The translations under genes and the position numbers were made by a program. This document shows, piece by piece, positions 1 through 5,710 of a stretch of DNA of 8,994 nucleotides. Below the pieces are notes generated by a model. That model did not search any database and was not told where the DNA came from. It was given only the letters and a program-made list of their open reading frames with translations. This DNA comes from Deltaproteobacteria bacterium (lineage in GTDB: Bacteria; Myxococcota; XYA12-FULL-58-9; JAUUZB01), in assembly GCA_030590185.1 (NCBI GenBank), contig JAUUZB010000086.1, positions 1-8,994 of the forward strand, in the 5' to 3' direction. Numbering within the stretch: position 1 is the first letter of the stretch; each line of letters opens with the position of its first letter.

Positions 1-223
1 CCTGTTCAACGTGGGCAAGGTCTTGGCCCTGCCCGCCTATTGCGACCCGGTCCTGCCCACCACGCCCTGCACCGACGACCCGGACTCACCGTCGCTCGCG
101 GTACTGCCGGTGGTCATCGAGCCGGACGGCGCAGCCACCACCGGGGCCTTCGACCTTCAGGTGGTCGGGCCGTACCTCTACGTGTCGAACGAAAACGGTT
201 TTCAGGTCCTCGACCTGAGATGA
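1..223 (+). CDS. C-terminal end of a probable LVIVD/beta-propeller repeat protein (5' truncated)
   Basis: This is an open frame entering from the left edge, with its first full codon at base 2 and a TGA stop at 221-223. Only about 73 residues are visible. The last stretch, VVGPYLYVSNENGFQVLDLR, has the shape of one blade of an LVIVD or similar beta-propeller repeat: a hydrophobic strand, a glycine, LYV, a short turn, then G-x-x-V-L-D-L. Members of that family are usually exported or surface proteins of unknown role. Two cysteines (in AYCDP and TPCTD) bracket a proline-rich loop, which would fit an extracytoplasmic disulphide. The GTG at base 11 is very unlikely to be the start, because the frame runs on upstream without a stop. 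The gene converges on the helical-repeat gene that ends at 267. The family call rests on one repeat and is tentative. Confidence 0.55.
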   Translation, partial: LFNVGKVLALPAYCDPVLPTTPCTDDPDSPSLAVLPVVIEPDGAATTGAFDLQVVGPYLYVSNENGFQVLDLR

Positions 224-243
224 GCGCGAAGCAAGCCCTCGGT

Positions 244-263
244 CGGCCGCTTTGATCCGGCCG
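244..263. terminator. possible bidirectional hairpin between convergent genes
   Basis: CGGCCG at 244-249 and CGGCCG at 258-263 can form a perfect 6-bp stem around an 8-base loop. AGCC (234-237) and GGCT (264-267) could extend it across a bulge. It lies between two convergent stop codons (221-223 on plus, 267-269 on minus), where a shared terminator is expected. Neither side has a run of T, so it would not be a textbook intrinsic terminator. Confidence 0.35.
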
Positions 264-266
264 GGC

Positions 267-1208
267 TCAGAGATCGTCGTCGGCGACGTCATCGACGTCG
301 TCCGCGTCGTCGAGCCCATCCATGTCGTCAACGTCGTCGTACAAGCCGATCTCATCGTTGGCGGTGCGTCGCATCTTGAAGCGCCGGAAGAGCTGCCAAC
401 CGATGATCGCCAGGATCAGGGCGCCGATGCCGATGCCCACCGGCGCCACCGCCTTGGTCAAGCCGAGCTCGCGCTGTACCTGACGGGCGATCTTGTCCCT
501 GGGGTTGAACTCGATGCAGAGCTTCGAGGCCTCGTCCGCCAACCCGTGCTTGGTCTCGTCCTTCAACAGCTCGTGGCTCCACGCGGAGATCTCGCTGATC
601 GCATTTTGCAACACCGGGATCGCCCAGCCGGCGAGCTTGTCAGCCCGGCCCGGGCCCATGTCGACGCCGAGTCGCTGCGCCTCGGTGAGGTAGTGGCGCA
701 TGGCCTCGATGTCCTCGGTCTCCATCTGCTGCTTGGCGTGGATCAGGGCGAGCTTGAACTTCAAATCCCGGTACTCGGGGCGGTCGCGCACCAACCCCTC
801 GGCGCGGGCGAGCATCTTCTCCGACTCCTCGACATCCCCTTGGCCGAAGCGGGTGCGGGCGCACATGAAAAAAGCCTGGGCCGATGCAGATTGGTTGTCG
901 CTGATCGCCTCCCCGGTCATAGTCTCGATGTCCTGGAGGTATTTCACCGCGCGGCAATAGGCGCGCTTGGCGAGCAGGCGGCGGGCGAAGGTCCAGAGTT
1001 GCTCGACCCGCTTGGGATCTCCGATCGGCGCCAACTCCGGCATCTCGGCCATCAGCTCTTTTTCGATGGCGTCGACCCGGTCGTTACTGATGCCGGGGTC
1101 CCCACTGAGGGAGGGCGATTGGGCGAGGGCGTGGAACCCGACGAGGAGCCCAACAGGCACGACTACCAACCCGAGGGGCCAACTTTTTGCGGGAGCGTGG
1201 CTGATCAT
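267..1208 (-). CDS. exported TPR-like helical protein with C-terminal membrane anchor and Asp-rich tail
   Basis: I do not recognise a named family. Read from the ATG at 1208 the protein has 313 residues. Residues 8-29 look like a signal peptide, with Lys8, a hydrophobic core and ALA|Q as a possible cleavage site. Residues about 35-245 are helical with TPR-like character (for example ARTRFGQGDVEESEKMLARA), typical of a protein-interaction scaffold. A second hydrophobic segment at about 254-273 is followed by basic residues (RRFKMRR), so the helical part should lie in the periplasm and the tail in the cytoplasm. The tail is extremely acidic: about 14 of the last 24 residues are Asp. An in-frame TTG at 1226 would add six residues, but the ATG gives a more normal signal peptide. 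The gene lies 83 bases downstream of the PilZ gene on the same strand and may be co-transcribed with it. Cellular role is unknown. Confidence 0.75.
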   Translation of the reverse strand: MISHAPAKSWPLGLVVVPVGLLVGFHALAQSPSLSGDPGISNDRVDAIEKELMAEMPELAPIGDPKRVEQLWTFARRLLAKRAYCRAVKYLQDIETMTGEAISDNQSASAQAFFMCARTRFGQGDVEESEKMLARAEGLVRDRPEYRDLKFKLALIHAKQQMETEDIEAMRHYLTEAQRLGVDMGPGRADKLAGWAIPVLQNAISEISAWSHELLKDETKHGLADEASKLCIEFNPRDKIARQVQRELGLTKAVAPVGIGIGALILAIIGWQLFRRFKMRRTANDEIGLYDDVDDMDGLDDADDVDDVADDDL

Positions 1209-1291
1209 GGCCGCCCCGTACCACAAGGGTCAGGGCGAGCAAAACCGATCTGACGCAGGGAGAGATCGACTGTAGGCGCGACGGTGGCCGG

Positions 1292-1657
1292 TCAGGCCGC
1301 CTGCGCTACGTCCGCCTGTTCTTCCTCGAACACCCCGACGTAATCGCGGATCAGCTGCTTGTCCGACTCGGAGATGCGCGTGAAGCGATAGGCGATGCCG
1401 TCGCTCTCTGCCCCACCCTCGTTGCGGGCCGGGTTGGCCATCGCCCAGATGATCTCGAGGGAGTTGGGCAGCATGATCTCGAGGCCAATCGGCAGGTCGC
1501 TCTCGACCTCTGGCTCGAGGAGCTTGTAGAGAAACACCCCGCTCGGGGAGATGTCACGCACCCGCGCAAGGTGCGGCTCGTCGCCGATGATCTTGTTGAC
1601 GTACACGTTGAGGTCGGCGCGCGGGTGAAGGCGGCCTGATGGGTTGATCCGGGTCAT
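1292..1657 (-). CDS. PilZ domain protein, probable c-di-GMP receptor
   Basis: This is a 121-residue, single-domain protein of typical stand-alone PilZ length. Both halves of the c-di-GMP binding signature are present: RxxxR as RLHPR (Arg9, Arg13), and D/NxSxxG as DISPSG (Asp35, Ser37, Gly40). The domain continues with a beta-rich region and a C-terminal helix (ISESDKQLIRDYVGVF). PilZ proteins bind cyclic di-GMP in the cytoplasm and pass the signal to motility, polysaccharide or other machinery; the target here cannot be read from the sequence. The start is well supported: the ATG at 1657 follows a strong GGAGGA (1665-1670 on the opposite strand) with a 7-base spacer. A candidate promoter lies about 50-75 bases upstream. 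The helical-repeat gene follows in the same direction and is a possible partner. Confidence 0.9.
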   Translation of the reverse strand: MTRINPSGRLHPRADLNVYVNKIIGDEPHLARVRDISPSGVFLYKLLEPEVESDLPIGLEIMLPNSLEIIWAMANPARNEGGAESDGIAYRFTRISESDKQLIRDYVGVFEEEQADVAQAA

Positions 1658-1703
1658 GCTCGTGTCCTCCGATGATGCGGGCTCTGGCGCCCGCGATGAA
1701 CGA

Positions 1704-1732
1704 AGGCTACGGGGTGCGATCTAACCGGTCAA
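1704..1732 (-). promoter_or_regulatory. candidate sigma70-type promoter for the PilZ gene
   Basis: On the minus strand TTGACC (1727-1732) resembles a -35 box with 5 of 6 matches. After exactly 17 bases it is followed by TAGCCT (1704-1709), a weak -10 with 3 of 6 matches. Transcription would start near 1697, about 40 bases before the PilZ ATG. The -35 box lies within a short inverted repeat (CCGGT 1725-1729, ACCGG 1736-1740). The weak -10 keeps confidence low. Confidence 0.3.
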
Positions 1733-1770
1733 AAAACCGGCGCACAAAAACCTACACTCGTTCTAGAGGC

Positions 1771-2409
1771 TCAGGTTTCGAGCTCGGTGAAGATCTCCCG
1801 CGGGTCGACGTGCCCGTACCGCTCGCAGCGGTTGGCCAGGTACGCCACCCGGTGGACGAGGTCGATTCGACCGCCGGCCGCCTTGCTCTTGCGCAGCCGC
1901 TTGGCAGCTTTTTGGATCGCCTTCTTCGCCCCAGGGGGATGGACCGCGATGGCCGGCGAGAACATCGAGCGCTCGGTGCCCGGCACCAGCCGCGCCTCGA
2001 TGATGTCGCCGGCGTTCAATCCGGCAGGAGCGCGCCGCTCGAAAACGTCGAGCTTCTCGTTTGATAGGAGATCTTTGACACGTAGCTTTTCAGCTTTCAC
2101 GCCACGGTATTCGAACAGGGAAAGCACCGTGCGGGTGATTTGCTGCAGCTCGGTGTGCTCCGGCGTGGTGAGCTCATCGCGCAATGAGTCGATATAGATC
2201 CGGGCCGGGGCGAGATGATCCGCGTAGCTGACGCCGCGGTCGAGGACATACCACTCCAGGAAGCTGCTGATCCGCCGCTCGAAGGACTCGTCACTCTCGA
2301 ACAGATCCCCGGTCCGGCGAACATACTCCTCCCGGGCCAGGGGGAGCTCGTCGGCGAGCTGTCCCTTAGAGGCGAAGGTGACCATTTTCTCATAGGCGGC
2401 GTAAAACAT
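1771..2409 (-). CDS. conserved-looking protein of unknown function, last gene of the pyr operon
   Basis: This 212-residue protein matches no family I recognise. There is no signal peptide or membrane segment, so it should be cytoplasmic. The N-terminal half is predicted to be helical and contains the distinctive stretch SFERRISSFLEWYVLDRG (residues 42-59). Residues about 102-155 look more beta-rich. A strongly basic helix follows (AKKAIQKAAKRLRKSK, 161-176), which could contact nucleic acid or an acidic partner. The C-terminus (RIDLVHRVAYLANRCERYGH, 181-200) is again helical. The ATG at 2409 lies 20 bases after the pyrC stop on the same strand, so it is probably read from the pyr transcript. 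No strong Shine-Dalgarno is visible, and Met9 (2385) is an alternative start. Co-transcription does not prove a role in pyrimidine metabolism. Confidence 0.7.
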   Translation of the reverse strand: MFYAAYEKMVTFASKGQLADELPLAREEYVRRTGDLFESDESFERRISSFLEWYVLDRGVSYADHLAPARIYIDSLRDELTTPEHTELQQITRTVLSLFEYRGVKAEKLRVKDLLSNEKLDVFERRAPAGLNAGDIIEARLVPGTERSMFSPAIAVHPPGAKKAIQKAAKRLRKSKAAGGRIDLVHRVAYLANRCERYGHVDPREIFTELET

Positions 2410-2429
2410 ATGGGGTCACCGGTGGTAAT

Positions 2430-3725
2430 TCAGGTCGAGCGTCTTTGTCCATGGCGGTAGACGACCTTGCCTGCGTAAACCGTGGTCTGCACCCTACCCT
2501 GCAGTGGCTGGCCCAGAAATGGCGAGTTGTGGCTCTTGCTGACCACCAGATCCTCGCTCAGCTCCCAGCGGGCCTCGGGATCGACTAGGATCAGGTCGGC
2601 CCGCTCCCCCTCGGCGATCCGTCCCCCGTCCAGGCCGAAGATCCGGGCGGGGCCCACCGTGAGACGGGCGATCAGATCGAGCAGCGGGATGTCGTGCCGC
2701 CGGTGCAGCTCGAGGCTGGCGGGCAGCGCGGTCTGTAGGCCGATGACACCGTTGGCGGCGCTGGCGAAGTCGACGTCCTTCTCGATGGAGCTGTGGGGGG
2801 CGTGGTCCGTGGCGATGGCGTCGAGGGTGCCGTCCCGCAACCCGGCGATCAGCGCGAGGCGATCCGCCTCCTCGCGCAGGGGCGGGCTCATCTTGGTGAA
2901 GGTGTCGTAGCCGATCACCGCCTCGTGGGTGAGGGAGAAATGGTGCGGGGTGGCCTCGGCCGTGACCTTCACGCCGCGGCCCTTGGCCTGACGGATCGCC
3001 TCGACAGCGCCGGCGGTGGAGACGTGACAGACGTGCAGGTGTCCGCCGGTGAACTCGGCTAGAGCCAGGTCCCGGGCAACGGCCACGTCCTCGGAGACCC
3101 GCGGCACCCCGGGGAGACCCAGCTTGGTTGAGACAACCCCCTCGTGCATCTGGCCGCCCTTGGACAGGGTCGGCTCCTCGGCGTGGCTCAGCACCGGCAG
3201 GCCGTGGTCGCGACTGTACTCGAGGGCTCGGCGCATCAGGCCGGCGTTGGCCACCGGATGACCGTCGTCGCTCACCGCCACGGCGCCCGCCCGGCGCATC
3301 TCGCCAAACGGTGCCAGCACGGCACCTTTTTGACCCACGGTGACGGCGCCCACCGGCAGCACTCGGCACAGGCCGACCTCGCGGCCGCGGCGGGCCACGT
3401 ACTGGACGAGCTCCGCGCCATCGATCACCGGCTCGGTGTTGGGCATGGCCGCGATGGTGGTGAAGCCACCCCAGACCGCGGCGGCCGACCCGGAGGCGAT
3501 GTCCTCCTTGTACTCCTGGCCCGGGTCGCGCAGGTGGACGTGCAGATCGATCAAACCGGGCAAGACCCACAGGGTGGTGGCGTCGATGACCTTGCCGTCC
3601 CCTGGGCTGACCGAGCCCGGGGCGCCGATCTCAACCACCCGGCCCTCCGCCACCCGGATGTCGAGCTCTCGATCGGTTCGGGAGTCCGGGTCGAGCACCC
3701 GGCCGTTCTTCACCAGCAGGCTCAC
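2430..3725 (-). CDS. pyrC: dihydroorotase (class I type), third step of de novo pyrimidine synthesis
   Basis: The enzyme cyclises N-carbamoyl-L-aspartate to L-dihydroorotate in the cytoplasm and belongs to the zinc amidohydrolase superfamily. The 431-residue length matches class I bacterial dihydroorotases. The expected metal and active-site motifs are present: [10 protein letters not shown] with His62 and His64, VSDDGHP with Asp153/154, SHAEE with His181, CHVSTAG with His234, TPHH at 259-262 and ATDHAPH with Asp307. This indicates an active enzyme and not the inactive pseudo-dihydroorotase found beside pyrB in pseudomonads. The start is the GTG at 3725, which overlaps the pyrB stop as GTGA and follows a good GGGAGGAG. 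The reading frame runs on upstream inside pyrB, but that part is only shadow. Class I dihydroorotases often assemble with the pyrB product (known for Aquifex), and the adjacency here fits that. Confidence 0.96.
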   Translation of the reverse strand: MSLLVKNGRVLDPDSRTDRELDIRVAEGRVVEIGAPGSVSPGDGKVIDATTLWVLPGLIDLHVHLRDPGQEYKEDIASGSAAAVWGGFTTIAAMPNTEPVIDGAELVQYVARRGREVGLCRVLPVGAVTVGQKGAVLAPFGEMRRAGAVAVSDDGHPVANAGLMRRALEYSRDHGLPVLSHAEEPTLSKGGQMHEGVVSTKLGLPGVPRVSEDVAVARDLALAEFTGGHLHVCHVSTAGAVEAIRQAKGRGVKVTAEATPHHFSLTHEAVIGYDTFTKMSPPLREEADRLALIAGLRDGTLDAIATDHAPHSSIEKDVDFASAANGVIGLQTALPASLELHRRHDIPLLDLIARLTVGPARIFGLDGGRIAEGERADLILVDPEARWELSEDLVVSKSHNSPFLGQPLQGRVQTTVYAGKVVYRHGQRRST

Positions 3726-4660
3726 CGCGACTCTCCTCCCAGGATGGCGTAGAGCACGGCGCAGCGCACCGCCACCCCGTTCTCCACCTGGTCGAGGATG
3801 ACGCTGCGCGGGCCGTCGACCACGTCGGCCGAGAGCTCCACCCCCCGGTTGACCGGACCGGGGTGCATCAGGATCGCCTCGGGTCGGGTGGTGTCGAGCA
3901 GGCGGGCGTTGATCCCGTACTCGATAGCGTACTCGCGCAGGGAGGGCAGCAGGCCGGAGGTCATCCGCTCCTGCTGGAGGCGCAGGGCCATGACCACGTG
4001 CACCCCCTCGAGGGCCTGGGCCACGGTGTCGCACAGGGTGCAGTCGAAGGCCGAGGTGAGCTCCCTGGGCAGCAGCGTGCGGGGACCGGCCACCCGGATG
4101 TTGGCCCCACAGGTGGCGAGGGCCAACAGGTCCGACCGCGCCACCCGTGAGTGGGCAATGTCACCGACGATGGCGACATCGAGGTTTTCGATACGGCCGA
4201 AGCGGTCGCGGATGGTTTTTAGATCGAGCAGGGCCTGGGTGGGGTGTTCGTGCTGACCGTCGCCGGCGTTGATCACCCGGGCCTTGATGCGGTTGGCCAA
4301 AAAATGCGGCGCCCCGCTCGCGCCGTGGCGGATGACCACCGCGTCGGGCTGCATGGCATCGAGGGTTTGGGCCGTGTCGATCAGGGATTCGCCCTTGCCG
4401 ACCGAGGAGCCGGAGGCCGAGAAGTTGATCGTGTCGGCGGACAGGCGCTTGCCCGCCAGCTCAAAGCTGGTGCGGGTGCGCGTGCTCGGCTCAAAGAAGG
4501 CGTTCAGGACCGTTCGGCCGCGCAGGGTTGGGACCTTCTTGATGGTCCGGCGGGAGATCTCCTTGAAGCCCTCGGCGAGGTCGAGCAGGTCGTGGATCTC
4601 CTCGGCCTCCATGCCCTCGATGCCGAGCAGATGGAGGCGGGCCGAGGAGCCAGGGCTCAC
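3722..4660 (-). CDS. pyrB: aspartate carbamoyltransferase catalytic subunit
   Basis: The enzyme joins carbamoyl phosphate and L-aspartate to give N-carbamoyl-aspartate, the committed step of pyrimidine synthesis. The 312-residue length is normal for the catalytic chain. The key motifs are [13 protein letters not shown] (residues 55-67, with the carbamoyl-phosphate-binding STRT at 59-62), SVGKGES (86-92) with the 80s-loop lysine at 89, [12 protein letters not shown] (135-146) and MHPGPVNRG (265-273). The start is the GTG at 4660, overlapping the pyrR stop as GTGA; the end overlaps the pyrC start in the same way. No pyrI regulatory subunit is seen in the window, and pyrC follows directly, so the holoenzyme may be of the type that associates with dihydroorotase and not of the E. 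coli PyrB-PyrI type. That last point is an inference from gene order. Confidence 0.97.
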   Translation of the reverse strand: MSPGSSARLHLLGIEGMEAEEIHDLLDLAEGFKEISRRTIKKVPTLRGRTVLNAFFEPSTRTRTSFELAGKRLSADTINFSASGSSVGKGESLIDTAQTLDAMQPDAVVIRHGASGAPHFLANRIKARVINAGDGQHEHPTQALLDLKTIRDRFGRIENLDVAIVGDIAHSRVARSDLLALATCGANIRVAGPRTLLPRELTSAFDCTLCDTVAQALEGVHVVMALRLQQERMTSGLLPSLREYAIEYGINARLLDTTRPEAILMHPGPVNRGVELSADVVDGPRSVILDQVENGVAVRCAVLYAILGGESR

Positions 4661-5232
4661 GAGGTTGCCCCCTTGCCGGCTGGCTGGCTGTCACCGTTGC
4701 CGCGCTCGGTGAGAACGACCGCGTCGCTGGTGGCGGGATCCTCGGAGATCTCGCAGGCCACGTGCTCCTCGGGTGAGGTCTCGATGGTCAGGACCACGGC
4801 GTCGCAGCGGATCGGGAGCTCCCGTAGGCCCCGGTCGACCAGGACCGCGAGGCGCAGGGCCCGGGGCCGGCCATAGTCGAGCAGCGCGTCGAGGGCCGCC
4901 CGCACGGTCCGGCCGGTGTAGAGCACGTCGTCCACCAGCACTACGGTGTGGGCCTTGAGGTCGAAGTCGATTCGGGTTTGGCCGAGGGTGGGCCAATCGT
5001 GGGGGCCGAAGCCGTCGTCGCGGTAGAGGGTGATGTCGACCATGCCCAGGGGTGGTGGCGTACCGAGCCGACTCTCCATCAAGCGCACCATCCGACGCGC
5101 CAGGTTCTCACCGCCCCGGCGGATGCCGACCACGGCCCAGGGGCCGTCCCCGGGTCGCCCGCAGACAGCGGCGGTCATCTCCTCGAGGGCGGCTTGGATC
5201 TGCCCCGCGTCCATGACGGTCCGCTCGGTCAT
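4657..5232 (-). CDS. pyrR: PyrR-family pyrimidine regulator / uracil phosphoribosyltransferase
   Basis: PyrR proteins convert uracil and PRPP to UMP, and in Bacillus they also bind pyr mRNA to cause attenuation. The PRPP-binding loop is clear ([13 protein letters not shown], residues 97-109). [14 protein letters not shown] (34-47), DITLYRDD (66-73) and [10 protein letters not shown] (133-142) are also family features. Two things are unusual. The family motif DRGHREL has Leu136 in place of His, and the following GKNIPT segment reads VLTIET (147-152), which removes its lysine. The C-terminus extends to 191 residues against roughly 180 in Bacillus. The catalytic part looks intact, while mRNA binding is doubtful. 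The start is the ATG at 5232, which overlaps the stop of the preceding gene as ATGA. Placement directly before pyrB and pyrC supports a role in pyrimidine supply. Confidence 0.92.
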   Translation of the reverse strand: MTERTVMDAGQIQAALEEMTAAVCGRPGDGPWAVVGIRRGGENLARRMVRLMESRLGTPPPLGMVDITLYRDDGFGPHDWPTLGQTRIDFDLKAHTVVLVDDVLYTGRTVRAALDALLDYGRPRALRLAVLVDRGLRELPIRCDAVVLTIETSPEEHVACEISEDPATSDAVVLTERGNGDSQPAGKGATS

Positions 5233-5567
5233 CGCTCCCTGGCCTTGTTGGTGATCTCAACCTCGTGGAAGACATCCTCGTTGATGATCGGGAAGTGGGC
5301 CTTGAGCTTGGCTTTCACCTCGACCACGGCGCCGCTCTTGTGGTTGACCACGTGGACGTCGGAGCCGTACAGCTGGACCCCGGTCTCCGCGGCGACCTCT
5401 TCGCGCATCTTGGTGATGTTGGCGTGGCGGATGCCATCCTGGCGGGTGCGGTTGGCGAGCACCTGGGCCGCGTACCGGATCGCCATGTAGTCCTGCCCCA
5501 CCGACCAGTACACGTGGATCAGGTAGCCGACCGTGACGATCCCGAGCAGGAAGATGACTTTCTTCAC
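5229..5567 (-). CDS. small membrane-anchored protein, first gene of the pyr operon
   Basis: The family is not recognised with confidence. The protein has 112 residues. MKK is followed by a hydrophobic helix at about 4-21 (VIFLLGIVTVGYLIHVYW), which should act as an uncleaved N-terminal anchor, leaving about 90 residues outside the cytoplasm. The exported part has a helix (AIRYAAQVLANRTRQDG), then a probable beta-rich section (VQLYGSDVHVVNHKSGAVVEVKAKLKAHFP). The architecture recalls the small DUF4845-like membrane proteins, but this is only a resemblance. There is no lipobox, and no prepilin cleavage site was evident. The start is the GTG at 5567, preceded by GGAGGA with a short spacer. The stop overlaps the pyrR start (ATGA), so the two are translationally coupled even though no functional link is obvious. 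Confidence 0.75.
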   Translation of the reverse strand: MKKVIFLLGIVTVGYLIHVYWSVGQDYMAIRYAAQVLANRTRQDGIRHANITKMREEVAAETGVQLYGSDVHVVNHKSGAVVEVKAKLKAHFPIINEDVFHEVEITNKARER

Positions 5568-5710
5568 GCGTCCTCCGCTTAGCTGCGACGCGCTTGGGTG
5601 TCAATGATGTATGCAGAGATCCCACCTGTAACTACCTGTAATTCCGCCAAAAACTTTCACTCCTGGATCGGCCGTCGTACAAACAGGGCGCGCAAACGCC
5701 TGGAGGGGCT
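5568..5710. promoter_or_regulatory. divergent intergenic region serving the pyr operon and the cyclase gene
   Basis: This 143-base gap must hold the promoters of both divergent units. Seen directly: two copies of ACCTGTAA at 5624-5631 and 5634-5641, spaced 10 bases start to start, so on the same face of the helix, which suggests a protein-binding site. A weak plus-strand -10-like TACAAA lies at 5678-5683 without a convincing -35. A small hairpin, GGCG (5687-5690) with CGCC (5697-5700), sits directly before the cyclase Shine-Dalgarno (GGAGGGG, from 5702). No attenuator-like terminator with a T run is visible on the pyr side. Exact promoters cannot be assigned. Confidence 0.45.

Noticed and set aside
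1227..1234. GGGTCAGG near 1227 as another copy of the repeat core
   Set aside because: Only eight bases match and the flanking sequence does not continue the repeat, so it is probably chance.
252..1253. A 333-codon open frame on the plus strand opposite the helical-repeat gene
   Set aside because: It is a mirror of the minus-strand gene in GC-rich DNA, with an unstructured Val/Leu/Gly/His-rich composition. The minus-strand frame has a signal peptide, helical repeats and a membrane anchor.
1725..1740. CCGGT/ACCGG hairpin as terminator of the pyr operon
   Set aside because: The stem is only 5 bp and the T run (minus strand) lies in the loop, not after the stem.
2494..3752. Long open frames in other phases over pyrC on both strands
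   Set aside because: They are Arg/Pro/Gly-rich shadows of the pyrC frame, a common effect of high GC at third codon positions.
5576..5604. A perfect TTGACA (5599-5604, minus strand) with TAAGCG 17 bases on, as a pyr operon promoter
   Set aside because: The -10 is poor, and transcription would begin within the ribosome-binding site of the first gene, which itself has a recognisable GGAGGA.
5654..5669. GATCCAGGAGTGAAAG on the minus strand, loosely like the PyrR mRNA-binding loop
   Set aside because: Only UCCAG plus a shifted GAG agree with the Bacillus pattern, and no competing terminator/antiterminator hairpins accompany it.
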